This document shows positions 50,378 to 60,288 of a stretch of 64,000 bases of DNA, one piece after another (the stretch's first letter is position 1; each line of letters begins with the position of its first letter). Below the pieces are notes generated by a model. It had not been told where the DNA came from. It did not search any database and was given only the letters and a program-made list of their open reading frames with translations. Source of the DNA: Gemmatimonadota bacterium. Lineage in GTDB: Bacteria; Gemmatimonadota; Gemmatimonadetes; Longimicrobiales; Gaopeijiaceae. Both the position numbers and the translations under genes were made by a program. The DNA is taken from positions 1 to 64,000 of the forward strand of contig JAPPGZ010000024.1 of the NCBI GenBank assembly GCA_028874905.1, in the 5' to 3' direction.

Positions 50378-51751
50378 TCACGCGTCACGCGCCCGTCGCC
50401 CCGCGAGCAGGTAGAACACGAGTCCGGCGCCGATGACCAGTGGGGCCATCGCGGCCTCTGCCGGCCGGTCGATCGCGATGTACACCAGGGTCCACAGCGT
50501 CAGCCCGATGTAGACGAGCGGCGTGACCGGGAACCCCCAGGTGCGGTACGGGCGGGGGGCATCGGGCTCTCGCACGCGCAGAATGATGACCCCGGCGACC
50601 GCCAGCAGGCTGTTCAGCCCGAGGGTGAAGCCGGCGAAGACGAGGATCGACTCGAACGAGGCAGTGACGATGAAGGTGAGCGTGAGCGCGGCCTGGGTCA
50701 CGATCGCAATCGCGGGAATGCCGTGGCGGTTGACCCGGCTCAGCCGCCGGAAGGCCTGGTAGTCCTCGCCGATCACCTGGAGCACACGCGGTCCGGCCAT
50801 GACCATCGCGCTCACCGTGGAGACCAGCAGCGTGGCCAGGGTGACGCCCATGATCGCTGCTCCCACGGGGCCGAAGACATGGGTCGCGGCCACGTAGCCG
50901 ACCTCCAGCCTTCCCTCCAGCTCCGCCATCGGGGCCGCGCGCAGGAAGGCGTAGTTCAGGGCGGCGTAGAGCACCATCACGAGCAGCGTGCCGGCGCCGA
51001 GCACCCGGGGAAGGGTGCGGCCGGGGCGCCGCACCTCTCCCGTGAGATAGGTGGCCGCGTTCCAGCCCGTGTAGGCGTAGGAGACGTAGATGAGGGAGAC
51101 GGCGAAGGCGCCGCTGAGGACCAGCGCGCCGTCGCCCCGGACGGGGAGAAGCGACACGGTCTGCGGCGTGTCCACCATCGTGGCGGCGGCCACGCAGAAG
51201 GCGGCGATCAGCACGACCTTCACCGTCGTGAAGGAGCGCTGGAGGAAGCTGGAGTTGCGGTGGGTCGTGGCGTGGATCCAGGTGAGCGCGACGACCAGCC
51301 CGGCCCCGAGCCAGGTAGGCGACAGGGTGGGGAAGACGGAGGCGAGGTAGGTGCCGAAGGTGATGGCGGCCAGGGCGGTTGGGGCCGCGAAGCCGATCGT
51401 GGCGGAGATCCAGCCCGATATGAACCCGGCGACCGGATGGTAGATCCGCGACAGGAAGGTGTATTCGCCTCCCGACCTGGGAATTGCCGCCCCGAGTTCG
51501 GCGTATGAGATCGCGCCGCAGAAAGCCGCCACCCCGCCGACCACCCAGAGCAGGAGCAGGGGGAAGGTGGACTGGAGGTCGAGCAGCTGGAACCCCAGGC
51601 TGGTGAACACGCCGGTGCCGATCATGTTGGCGACCACTACCGACAGGGCTGCGTAGGGTCCGTAGCCCCGCGCAGGGGCCGCGGCACCGGTGGCCGACCC
51701 TGCGGCACCCTTGGCGGACCCTGCGGAGCCGTTCGCGCGCACGCCGTTCAT
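50378..51751 (-). CDS. APC-superfamily amino acid permease
   Basis: YGPYAALSVVVANMIGTGVFTSLGFQLLDL, YAELGAAIPRSGGEYTFLSRIYHPVAGFISGW; Ala/Gly-rich N-terminal tail. Confidence 0.9.
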   Translation of the reverse strand: MNGVRANGSAGSAKGAAGSATGAAAPARGYGPYAALSVVVANMIGTGVFTSLGFQLLDLQSTFPLLLLWVVGGVAAFCGAISYAELGAAIPRSGGEYTFLSRIYHPVAGFISGWISATIGFAAPTALAAITFGTYLASVFPTLSPTWLGAGLVVALTWIHATTHRNSSFLQRSFTTVKVVLIAAFCVAAATMVDTPQTVSLLPVRGDGALVLSGAFAVSLIYVSYAYTGWNAATYLTGEVRRPGRTLPRVLGAGTLLVMVLYAALNYAFLRAAPMAELEGRLEVGYVAATHVFGPVGAAIMGVTLATLLVSTVSAMVMAGPRVLQVIGEDYQAFRRLSRVNRHGIPAIAIVTQAALTLTFIVTASFESILVFAGFTLGLNSLLAVAGVIILRVREPDAPRPYRTWGFPVTPLVYIGLTLWTLVYIAIDRPAEAAMAPLVIGAGLVFYLLAGRRARDA

Positions 51752-51822
51752 TGGCGCGTCACCTCCCGAGTTGCGAGATTGGGGCCTCCAATACTCTCCT
51801 GTTCGCACGGTTCGATCCAGCG

Positions 51823-52443
51823 GTGAATCAGCTACCCATTGTCGGAGTCATGGGCTCGGGCGCCCGCGCGCACGCAGATCTTGCCGCGCCGTTGGGGCGC
51901 CGTCTGGCCCGGTTGGGCGTTCACCTGCTGACCGGAGGCGGGCGCGGGGTCATGGCGTCGGTCTCTCGGGCGTTTGCGGAGGTGGAGGGGCGTGCGGGCC
52001 TGGTGATAGGGATTCTCCCGCACCTGGAGGAAGACGGCGGGCCGGCCTCGCCGCCGGGGTATCCCAACCGCTGGGTCGAGCTGCCGATCCGCACACAGTT
52101 GGGTAAGGAGGGCGCAGAGCCCGATTCCCGCAACCACGTCAACGTGCTCACGTCGGATGTGGTTGTGGCGCTGCCCGGCAGCTCGGGCACGGCCTCGGAA
52201 GTCGACCTGGCCCTCAGTTACGGCCGCCCCCTGATTCTCCTGGGCGATCTCGGGCGGGCGCGGAATCTGCCCCGGCCGGTCGCCACCGCCTCGACCGTCG
52301 ACGAGGTCATCGCGTTCGTCGGTCGTTCGCTGATCGATGCGGGCCCGCCGCCGTCCGCGCTCGAGGCAGACCCGCCGCCCGCCGCCCAACAGCAACAACC
52401 CGAAGCTCATGCCCCCCCGCCCGAGGGCGGTGCCCAGCAGTAG
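51823..52443 (+). CDS. LOG-family / TIGR00725-like nucleotide-binding protein
   Basis: IVGVMGSGARAHADLAAPLGRRLARLGVHLLTGGGRGVMASVSRAF...NVLTSDVVVALPGSSGTASEVDLALSYGRPLILL; Pro/Gln-rich tail. GTG start inferred. Confidence 0.75.
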   Translation: MNQLPIVGVMGSGARAHADLAAPLGRRLARLGVHLLTGGGRGVMASVSRAFAEVEGRAGLVIGILPHLEEDGGPASPPGYPNRWVELPIRTQLGKEGAEPDSRNHVNVLTSDVVVALPGSSGTASEVDLALSYGRPLILLGDLGRARNLPRPVATASTVDEVIAFVGRSLIDAGPPPSALEADPPPAAQQQQPEAHAPPPEGGAQQ

Positions 52444-52450
52444 TCTCGCA

Positions 52451-53626
52451 ATGCACCCGCCAACGCCCTCCCAACCACCCCGCCTCGGCGGCATCGTCGG
52501 CTTCTCGATCGATCGCGTCGCGCAGGCCGCCGAGGCCGACGCCGAAGTCCTCCGCCTGGAGAACCTCGACACCGACGTCCCTCCGCCCCGGGCCGCGATC
52601 GAGGCCACCCGAGCCGCCGTCGGTCTCGATGACGCCAACAGCTACCTCCCCTTCCTGGGGGGTGCCGAATTGCGCGCAGCGGCCGCCGCGCACGTGAGCC
52701 GGCTGAGCGGCGTCCCCTACGACCCGGACACGCAGACGATCATCACGGCCGGCGGCACCGAGGGGCTGTTCAACGCGCTGCTGGCACTCATCGAGCCGGG
52801 CGACGAAGTCGTGGTCACCGACCCCACCTACGCGGGTATGCTCTACCGCGTCCGCCTGGCGGGCGGCGTAGCCCGTTTCGCGCCCCTACTGATCCGTGAA
52901 GGGGGCTGGGCGCTGGATCTCGACCGCTTCCGCGACGCCGTCACCGACCGCACCCGCGTGATCTTCCTCATGAACCCGTCCATCCCGTCGGGCGCGGTGC
53001 TGACTCGCGAGGACTGGGACGAAATCGCCGGCGTGTGCACCGAACGCGGGATCTGGCTCCTCTACAACGCCGCGATGGAGCGCATCCTCTTCCGCCCCCG
53101 CCGCTACATTCACCCGGCGAGCGTGGGCGGACTCGCGGACCTCACGATCACGGTCGGCTCCGTGTCCAAGGAATACCGCATGATCGGTTGGCGCGTCGGC
53201 TGGGTGACCGGGCCGCGCCGGATCATGAACCGCATTGGGTTGGTAAGCATCTACAATGTCGTCACACCCGTGGGAATCGCGCAGCCCGGTGCGCTGGCGG
53301 CCCTCGTTGAGCCTGCGGGAGGAGGCGTGACGGACGCGGTCGCGGAGTGGGAGCGCAGGCGCGACACCGTGCAGGCGGAGCTGGACGGTCTTCCCGTCGT
53401 GCGCGCGGACGGCGGCTGGTCGCTCCTGGTGGACACGGGAGCGCTCGGCTAGGACGGGGCGGAGGCGTCGGCGCGGCTGCTGGAGCACGGCAAGGTGGCG
53501 GCCACGCCCATGACCCACTGGGGCCGAAAGAACGCGGCCCAATTCGTGCGGATCGTCTTCAGCAACGAGCCGGTGGAGCGCTTGCGGGGGCTGGGGGAGC
53601 GGTTCGGGCGGGCACTGCAGCTCTGA
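52451..53626 (+). pseudogene. Class I/II PLP aminotransferase interrupted by an in-frame TAG at 53450-53452
   Basis: Conserved fold up to WSLLVDTGALG, then TAG, then same-frame DGAEASARLLEHGKVAATPMTHWGRKNAAQFVRIVFSNEPVERLRGLGERFGRALQL to TGA at 53624-53626. Confidence 0.75.
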
Positions 53627-53660
53627 GGCCGCCGGGCCGGATACTTAACACTATTGTTCA

Positions 53661-53739
53661 GTTTCAGCTGAAACGTCCTGCTTCGCGTTTCACCTGAAAC
53701 GTCCTCCCGCCGAAATACTAAACCAACACGTTTAGTATT
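53661..53739. repeat. Composite palindromic spacer module 2 (two GTTTCA..TGAAACGTCC copies followed by AATACTAAAC-N6-GTTTAGTATT)
   Basis: GTTTCAGCTGAAACGTCCTGC (53661-53681) and GTTTCACCTGAAACGTCCTCC (53687-53707), then a perfect 10-bp inverted repeat (53714-53739). Confidence 0.75.
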
Positions 53740-54706
53740 GCGCGCGCCCCAGTTCGTCCAGCCAGGCCTGGATCGCGCGCTGGTGGTAGTTCGGGCTGAA
53801 CATCATCCACTCGCCCAGCTCTGCGGGGACTTCGTAGGCCGCCGCCGCGTCGTCCGAGTTGACTCCGCGCCGCCACGCGTTCCGCGCGGCCTCTTCGACG
53901 GAGTCGATCAGCGCTACGTATCGCGCCATGACCTCGGCGTCCGCCAGCGGACCGTGGCCGGGCACGAAGGTGGCCGCGCCCATCGCCTGAAGCGCCCGGA
54001 CCGAGCGCGACAGCCGCGACGGCACCGCGTCCATGTAGTTGGGGAACATGGCGTTCCACACCAGGTCGCCGCACCAGACCGGTCCTTCCCCCCTGTCCAC
54101 CTCCACCGAGAGGTCGCTTGCGGTGTGGCCTTCGCGCGGCACCACCGACACCGCTCGGCTGCCGAGGTCGATCTCGACCGGACCGTCCTCGGGCACGACC
54201 TCCACGTCGGCCCAGGGGGCCTTTGCGGCCTCGTCGCCCGGCGAGCTCTGCACGAGGTCGCGTGTGGTCGCGGTGGCTCGAAGACGCGGCGTGGTCTCGC
54301 CATCCTCCCCGTAGCCGGCCGGCCCGGCGGAGTGATCGCCGTGGTAGTGTGTCACGACGATGTGCGTGGGCCAGCGCCCGGTAAGCGCGCGCGCCTGCTC
54401 CGCCGCCCACCTTGCACCCTCGGGAGTGGCGAACGCCTCCACCACCACCGTCCCGGACGAGCCGCCGATGATGCCGCCGTTGCACACGGTGGTAAAGTCC
54501 CCGTCCAGCGGCGTGGAGATGATCGCGAACATCCCGTCGCCCAGCTCCTCGATGCGCGCAAAAGGCGTCCGGGCCACGATCCTGCGCGCCCTCACGCCGC
54601 TCCACCTCCGCAGAGCGGGTTCGCTCAGCAGGGGTCCCGCGGCGGCCAGGTACGAAGCACAACCCGCCGAGGTCGTGACAAAGCGGCGGCGGCTCATGCT
54701 CCTCAT
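53732..54706 (-). CDS. Tat-type exported metallo-beta-lactamase-fold hydrolase
   Basis: MSRRRFVTTSAGCASYLAAA leader; VVTHYHGDHSAGPAGYG (HxHxDH-type), VPREGHTASDLSV, FVPGHGPLADAEVM. Confidence 0.87.
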   Translation of the reverse strand: MRSMSRRRFVTTSAGCASYLAAAGPLLSEPALRRWSGVRARRIVARTPFARIEELGDGMFAIISTPLDGDFTTVCNGGIIGGSSGTVVVEAFATPEGARWAAEQARALTGRWPTHIVVTHYHGDHSAGPAGYGEDGETTPRLRATATTRDLVQSSPGDEAAKAPWADVEVVPEDGPVEIDLGSRAVSVVPREGHTASDLSVEVDRGEGPVWCGDLVWNAMFPNYMDAVPSRLSRSVRALQAMGAATFVPGHGPLADAEVMARYVALIDSVEEAARNAWRRGVNSDDAAAAYEVPAELGEWMMFSPNYHQRAIQAWLDELGRAQY

Positions 54707-56004
54707 GATCCGGTCCTGTGCAGGTAGATGTTCGACGCGATGCGCCCGCCCAGAAAGGCCACGACGGCGGCCGTGGCCCCGACCCATCCCAGCCCCCAGG
54801 CCAGCACGGGGAAGATGACCACAATGCCGAGCAGTCCGAGGGTCGTGGCCATCGTAATGGCCTTGGTACGGCGCCTCAACACCATAATCGCACTCTGGTG
54901 CGCCAGCCAGAAGGCGAGCCCGGGCACGGGGATCAGCACGATTGCCGGGATCCGGGCGTATCCGGACAACTCGGGAGTCAGCCCCGACACGGTTTCGAAC
55001 CAGACGCCGAAGAGCGGGGTGAGGACGATCAGCGCGTAGGCGGCGGTGGCCGCCAGACCCATTCGGAGCGCGAAGCGTCCCACCGGCCGGCGGTGCTCGA
55101 AGTCGTTCCCCGTCAGCGCGATCGCGGCCTCCTGGTAGCTGAGCCCCGCGGCGCGGAAGAGAAACGACAGGGAGTGAACGACCGGAAGGACCGCCAGCGA
55201 CTCGAGCGGGTCGCGCGCACGTCCCACGAAGAAGGTGAGCATGGGGTGCGTGGACAGCGCTACCAGCGACGTCAGCGCGAGGGGATAGTAGAAGGTGAGA
55301 ATCCCCCGGTAGCTCATCGGCGCGGCGCCGCTCTCCGCAGGCGATGTCGCGAGTACCCGCCGAATCGAACCGGTCGCCATGATGCGAGCCGCAACCGCCT
55401 CGACGCACACGCCGACCGTAAGGCTGGCGGCGCCCACCCACGCACCGTGCAGGTCGGTGACCACGGGCAGGGTGAATGCGGTTCCCGCCATGGAAGCCAG
55501 GCGGAATACGGTGCCGACCGCGACCTGCCTCGTCTGGCCGGTGCTGATCATCACGCCGTGAATGAAGCGCCGGTAGCCGATCGCGGCCGGCCAGGGCAGG
55601 TAGATCCACAGCGCCCCGTAGATGATGTCGGCGACCTCGCGGGGAAGATCGAGGAGCCCCAGGATCAGCGGCTCGAAGACGGCCGGTACCAGGAGCAGGA
55701 CGACCAGCAGCGTGGAGAGCGCGTTGAGCCCGTGGGCGAAAAGGCGCAGCTTGCGGTAGCTGTCCCGGTCGCGCACCAGTGCCGTGGCCGCCGTCATGAG
55801 CATGATCACCGGGGCCTCGACCAGGATCGCGATGGCAAAGACCACGCCGTGGGACGCCAGGTTGATCTTGGCCTCGGGGAGGCGCGCGATGGTGGCTGCG
55901 ATGAGCGGGCCTTCGAGCGCCATCATGATCCAGGTCGCGGCCAGGGGGGACCAGAACCGCGCGATGTGGCCGGAAGTCAGCGTCCCGCCGGGAGCGGGGT
56001 TCAT
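54703..56004 (-). CDS. Polytopic membrane protein, MATE/ANKH-like (MOP superfamily?)
   Basis: ~12 hydrophobic segments; FWSPLAATWIMMALEGPLIAATIARLPEAKINLASHGVVFAIAILVEAPVIMLMTAATALVRD. Family call tentative. Confidence 0.6.
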   Translation of the reverse strand: MNPAPGGTLTSGHIARFWSPLAATWIMMALEGPLIAATIARLPEAKINLASHGVVFAIAILVEAPVIMLMTAATALVRDRDSYRKLRLFAHGLNALSTLLVVLLLVPAVFEPLILGLLDLPREVADIIYGALWIYLPWPAAIGYRRFIHGVMISTGQTRQVAVGTVFRLASMAGTAFTLPVVTDLHGAWVGAASLTVGVCVEAVAARIMATGSIRRVLATSPAESGAAPMSYRGILTFYYPLALTSLVALSTHPMLTFFVGRARDPLESLAVLPVVHSLSFLFRAAGLSYQEAAIALTGNDFEHRRPVGRFALRMGLAATAAYALIVLTPLFGVWFETVSGLTPELSGYARIPAIVLIPVPGLAFWLAHQSAIMVLRRRTKAITMATTLGLLGIVVIFPVLAWGLGWVGATAAVVAFLGGRIASNIYLHRTGS

Positions 56005-56111
56005 GTTGAATGGGTCTCCGCGCGGACCGGACGGCCGCATGATTGGGAATGAACGACAGCAAGTACGATAACGCCGCCGTAAACGGGTCATGAGCGAAAC
56101 AGGTAGCGGGC

Positions 56112-56987
56112 ATGGGCGAGAGTGAAGCTCCGGTCACCGACGCTTTCGGCGAAACCGATGTGTGGGGCGATAGCTGCCCGGCCGGGTGGGGCGCGTTCTG
56201 GCTGCGCGTCGCACGGTCCTTTCCCGGCGGCCGGCCGTGGAGCCGGCTCGCGGTTCTCGCCCGACGGGCCGCGCGCCGGCACCTGACCGGCCCCGTCGAC
56301 ACCCTGGTCTGGGGGCAGCGCACGCGCCTCTTCCCCGACCGCTCGGTGTCGGAGGCCAGGATCCTGTTCCTGCCCCGTTCCTGGGACCGGGCGGAACGCC
56401 GGCTTCTCGCGAAGTGGGCAAGGCCTGGATTCACATTCGTGGATGTCGGCGCCAACGTCGGCGGCTACTCTTTGTGGGTTCTCTCCCTGCTTGGTGCTTC
56501 GGCGCACATCGTCGCTGTGGAGCCCAACCCCGATCTCACGCGGCAGCTCCGGTTCAACGTGCGCGTAAACGGCGCGCAGGACCGCGTGCGGGTGGTCGAG
56601 GCAGCGGTGGGCGCGACACGGGGCACGGGTGCGCTCGCGGTCAATCCGCGGAACTCGGGCGAGGGACGGCTGGTCGGGCCGGAGGATTCGTCGGATGCTG
56701 CCCGTGCCATTCCCGTGCAAGTCGTCACCCTGGGCGACATCGTGAACGACGCGCGACTTGACCGTGTCGACTGCCTCAAGGTCGATGTGGAGGGGCACGA
56801 GCCCGATGTCATCCAACCCTTTCTGCGTGATGCGCCGCGTGGACTGTGGCCCCGGCACATCATCGTCGAACTGAAGGCCGGTCGGCGCGATTGGCGACGA
56901 TCGGGCGAACTGGAGGCGTGGCTCGTCGCCCGCGGCTACCGCCTCGAACTGCGCACCCGGCTGAACGGGCTCTTTCGGCTGACCTGA
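56112..56987 (+). CDS. FkbM-family SAM methyltransferase
   Basis: GFTFVDVGANVGGYSLWVLSLLGASAHIVAVEPNPDLTRQLRFNVRVNG...RVDCLKVDVEGHEPDVIQ. Confidence 0.9.
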   Translation: MGESEAPVTDAFGETDVWGDSCPAGWGAFWLRVARSFPGGRPWSRLAVLARRAARRHLTGPVDTLVWGQRTRLFPDRSVSEARILFLPRSWDRAERRLLAKWARPGFTFVDVGANVGGYSLWVLSLLGASAHIVAVEPNPDLTRQLRFNVRVNGAQDRVRVVEAAVGATRGTGALAVNPRNSGEGRLVGPEDSSDAARAIPVQVVTLGDIVNDARLDRVDCLKVDVEGHEPDVIQPFLRDAPRGLWPRHIIVELKAGRRDWRRSGELEAWLVARGYRLELRTRLNGLFRLT

Positions 56988-57113
56988 TCCCCGCCGAACT
57001 GGCGTGAAGTCGCGCCGAGCCAGCCGGAATTCACTCCGAACTGGCCCGCATCGCGGCCACCGGGCTATGTTGCACCGGTCATAGACGAGGACGCACGCCT
57101 GAGGAGTCCGCCG

Positions 57114-57821
57114 ATGAAGTCGCTCTTCCGCCTCACCATCGCCTCTGCCGTCGCCGGCCTTGCCACACTCGCCTCGTCCGAAGCCGGATCGGCGCAAGCC
57201 CGCCCGGAAGCGATGACGCGCGCTGCCGAACCGGACGGCTGGACGATCTCGTTTGCCCCCAGGGTCGGGTATTTCCTGCCCCAGCACGGCGGGGATCAGA
57301 GCACGATGCGGCGACCCACCTACGGCGTGGAGTTGGCGGCGAAGCGCAGGGGCTCCTGGTACGGTGCCAGGGCACTGTTCGAGCGCTCAACGCGCTGGAC
57401 CCCGCGGAGCGATCCGGCGAGCAGCATCCTGTCGAATGGCCTGACCGTATTCGACGATTCTCAGGATTCGCGGTACTTCGAGACCGTGGTCGTGGACATC
57501 ATGGCCTACACACCGTCATACGACGGCGTCCGGGCCTACATGTTCTCGGGCTTCGGCTCCAAGATCATCGGGTCTCCCGAGCAGACGCCCATCCTGCCCT
57601 ATTCCCTCGTCGGCGCCCAGCGGGCACGCACCCTCCACGGCGGTTTCGGGATCGAGGCGCCGCTTGGCAACGGGGCGGCCGTCTTCGAGGTGGGCGACTA
57701 CTACGGCCGGAACGGCGGCGAGAACCGCGTCCACGACATTCACATCACCCTGATGGCCCGCCTTTCCGGCGTCGGCGACTTCATCAGGACGCTTGTCACG
57801 GGCGAAGAGTCGGACGGGTAG
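57114..57821 (+). CDS. Hypothetical secreted/outer-membrane protein
   Basis: Signal peptide SAVAGLATLASSEAGSAQA; beta-strand-like alternation (ISFAPRVGYFLPQHGG). Confidence 0.6.
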   Translation: MKSLFRLTIASAVAGLATLASSEAGSAQARPEAMTRAAEPDGWTISFAPRVGYFLPQHGGDQSTMRRPTYGVELAAKRRGSWYGARALFERSTRWTPRSDPASSILSNGLTVFDDSQDSRYFETVVVDIMAYTPSYDGVRAYMFSGFGSKIIGSPEQTPILPYSLVGAQRARTLHGGFGIEAPLGNGAAVFEVGDYYGRNGGENRVHDIHITLMARLSGVGDFIRTLVTGEESDG

Positions 57822-57858
57822 GCAACCGCACCGCCGCCGGCCCGCACGCGAATGGCGC

Positions 57859-58764
57859 GTGGTGCGCCATGCGGATCCGCGCGCCTTCCTGGACCGGGCC
57901 GAGCCCTGGCTGCTGCAGCGCGAAGCCGAGAACAACCTGCCCCTGGGGGTGGCCGCCTCGCTGGTGGGGACGCGCCCTGCGGAGTCGTCGGATCGTGCGT
58001 CTTCGTCGGGTCCTGCGGCGGCCTCCACGCACTCTGTGGCCGTCCACCCACCCCCTTTCTACTTCGCGACGATCGAGCTGGGCAACGACATCGTCGGATG
58101 CGCCTTCCGCACGCCGCCCTACAAGCTGGGCCTGACCGACATGCCTCTGGAGGCGATTCCGCCATTGGCCGGTGATGTGGCCGACATCTACGAGGAGATA
58201 CCAGCGGTTCTTGGACCGGTCACGGTGGCCCGCGCCTTCGGTGACGCCTGGAACCGGCTCAGGGGAGTCAGGGTGACGCCGGGAACGCGGCAGCGGATCC
58301 ATATCCTGGAGCGCGTGATGGCACCTGCGCGGATGGCCGCGGGAAAGGCGCGGCTTGCCGCACCCGCGGATGTCGAACTCGTCACCGAGTGGCTGGACTC
58401 GTTCGAGCGGGAGACCGGGCTGGGACATCCGGGAGATCCGCTGGCGCGTGCCCGCCGACTGTGTGGTGGCGATGGCGGCAACCGCCTGCTGGCGCTGTGG
58501 GAGGACGGAGCGCCCGTGTCCATGGCCGGATTCCCGGCGCACACCCGCCACGGCGTTCGAATCGGCTATGTCTACACCCCCGACGAGCATCGCCGCAGAG
58601 GCTACGCCACCGCGCTGGTGGCCCGGCTGAGCAGCCATGCGCTCGACCTGGGCTTCGGCCACTGCGTCCTCTATACCGACCTCGCGAACCCCACGTCCAA
58701 CAAGATCTACCGCGAAATCGGGTACCGGCCGCTCCAGGATGTCATGGATGTGGAGTTTGAGTAG
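57859..58764 (+). CDS. GNAT-family N-acetyltransferase
   Basis: VSMAGFPAHTRHGVRIGYVYTPDEHRRRGYATALVARLSSHALDLGFGHCVLYTDLANPTSNKIYREIGYRPLQD. Start uncertain. Confidence 0.87.
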   Translation: MVRHADPRAFLDRAEPWLLQREAENNLPLGVAASLVGTRPAESSDRASSSGPAAASTHSVAVHPPPFYFATIELGNDIVGCAFRTPPYKLGLTDMPLEAIPPLAGDVADIYEEIPAVLGPVTVARAFGDAWNRLRGVRVTPGTRQRIHILERVMAPARMAAGKARLAAPADVELVTEWLDSFERETGLGHPGDPLARARRLCGGDGGNRLLALWEDGAPVSMAGFPAHTRHGVRIGYVYTPDEHRRRGYATALVARLSSHALDLGFGHCVLYTDLANPTSNKIYREIGYRPLQDVMDVEFE

Positions 58765-58773
58765 TCTTCTCGA

Positions 58774-59823
58774 ATGATCGATCTCCGCAGCGACACCGTC
58801 ACCCGCCCCTCGCCGGCCATGCGCGAGGCAATGGCACAGGCCGTCGTCGGCGACGACGTCTACGGCGACGACCCCACCGTCAAGCGCCTCGAGGCCCGGA
58901 CGGCGGAGTTGCTCGGCAAGGCGGACGCCGTGTACATGCCGACCGGGTCGATGACGAATCAGGTGGCAATCCGCGCCCATACCGAGCCGGGCGACCTCGT
59001 CCTGATGGATGCCGCGTCCCATGTCGTGCGCTCGGAGGGTGGCGGGCCGGCGGCGCTCTCCGGGGTCACGGCCCAGCGCATGGCCGGCGACCGCGGGATC
59101 TTCACGGCCGATCAAGTGCGGGACGCGCTGGGAACGTCGCACCCGGGTTCGCCCTCCACCCTCGCTCCCCCGCCGACCCTGCTCTCAGTCGAGAACACGC
59201 ACAACGGCGGGGGAGGCAGTATCTGGCCCCTGGAGCAAATGGACGCGGTCGTCGCGGTCGCCCGCGCCGCCGGGCTCCGTTGCCACCTCGACGGAGCCAG
59301 GATCTGGAACGCCTCCGCCGCGACGGGCATCCCGCCGGCCCGCTATGCGCGCGACTTCGACAGCGTCTCGGTGTGTTTCTCGAAGGCGCTGGGAGCACCG
59401 GTGGGTTCGGCCCTGGCCGGTTCCGGGGAGTTCGTGCGGCGGGCGAGGCGGTTCAAACAGCTCTTCGGCGGCGGGTTCAGACAGGCGGGCATCATCGCGG
59501 CGGGGGCCCTGTACGCGTTGGAGCACCACCGCGCGTGCCTGGCGGAGGACCACGCCAAGGCGGCTCTCCTCGCCGATGCGCTGGTCGAGGTCCCGGGCGT
59601 GGACCTGGTTCGGGAGCACGTGGAGACCAACATCCTGCGCTTTGCCGTGCGCTGCCCGGCGGGCGACTTCGTGGACGCGTGCATCGCGCAGGGCGTCGCG
59701 ATGCTGGTCTCGGGCCGCCACGATGTGCGGGCGGTGATGCACCGGGATGTCTCGGTTTACGACGCCGAGCGCGCCGCGCAGGTGATTCGCGAAGTGATGC
59801 CGAAGCTCAACCCGTCAGGATGA
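58774..59823 (+). CDS. Low-specificity L-threonine aldolase
   Basis: MIDLRSDTVTRPSPAMREAMAQAVVGDDVYGDDPTVKRLEARTAELLGKADAVYMPTGSMTNQVAIRAHT; SVCFSKALGAPVGSALAG. Confidence 0.94.
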   Translation: MIDLRSDTVTRPSPAMREAMAQAVVGDDVYGDDPTVKRLEARTAELLGKADAVYMPTGSMTNQVAIRAHTEPGDLVLMDAASHVVRSEGGGPAALSGVTAQRMAGDRGIFTADQVRDALGTSHPGSPSTLAPPPTLLSVENTHNGGGGSIWPLEQMDAVVAVARAAGLRCHLDGARIWNASAATGIPPARYARDFDSVSVCFSKALGAPVGSALAGSGEFVRRARRFKQLFGGGFRQAGIIAAGALYALEHHRACLAEDHAKAALLADALVEVPGVDLVREHVETNILRFAVRCPAGDFVDACIAQGVAMLVSGRHDVRAVMHRDVSVYDAERAAQVIREVMPKLNPSG

Positions 59824-60288
59824 CCGTCCGTTTCCGGAGGGCGTGATCCCGGCCAACATCGCTTCGATCTCCCCGATGCGCTCGCTGGCCTCCGGGAATC
59901 CGGTCAGAAAGGCGCCCTCGGGTGCGACCAGCGTGAAGAGCGCGGCGGCCTTGGCCAGAGAGGAACGGGCCAGATCCGTCTCTCCCGAGGACAGCAGACT
60001 CACCCCGTCCGTCATCAGCACCTCGGCCAGCAGCCAGCAGCGCGCGGGATCGACCTCGCCCGTGGGTGCCATCATCGCGGGGAGCGCGTCGATGGACGCC
60101 GCGCGGGCGAGGTCCAGGTCCATGCCCGCGCCGGCAGCCGCGCGACGCAGGGTGTCCTCCACGTCGGCCGCCCGGGCCGAGCCGCCCAGGATTGCCCTGC
60201 GCAGCGCGATCAGCACCGCGCCCAGTTCCTCGATCACGCGCAGGATGTAGTCACGCTGTACCATCATCCCGCGTATGCCCAGAGCCAT
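59815..60288 (-). CDS. DUF6483-like protein
   Basis: MVQRDYILRVIEELGAVLIALRRAILGG N-terminus; helical protein. Confidence 0.6.
   Translation of the reverse strand: MALGIRGMMVQRDYILRVIEELGAVLIALRRAILGGSARAADVEDTLRRAAAGAGMDLDLARAASIDALPAMMAPTGEVDPARCWLLAEVLMTDGVSLLSSGETDLARSSLAKAAALFTLVAPEGAFLTGFPEASERIGEIEAMLAGITPSGNGRSS

Noticed and set aside
51670-51730. Imperfect tandem repeat (GGCxGACCCTGCGG) in the N-terminus of the amino-acid permease
   Set aside because: Short Ala/Gly/Ser-rich coding low complexity; no evidence of function.
51805-51830. GGTTCGATCC tRNA T-loop-like string
   Set aside because: No acceptor stem or cloverleaf could be drawn around it; chance match before the LOG-family gene.
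53450-53452. Pyrrolysine or amber recoding explanation for the TAG in the aminotransferase
   Set aside because: TAG terminates other genes here (e.g. pstA), no Pyl genes are visible, and degeneration at other active-site positions favours a pseudogene.
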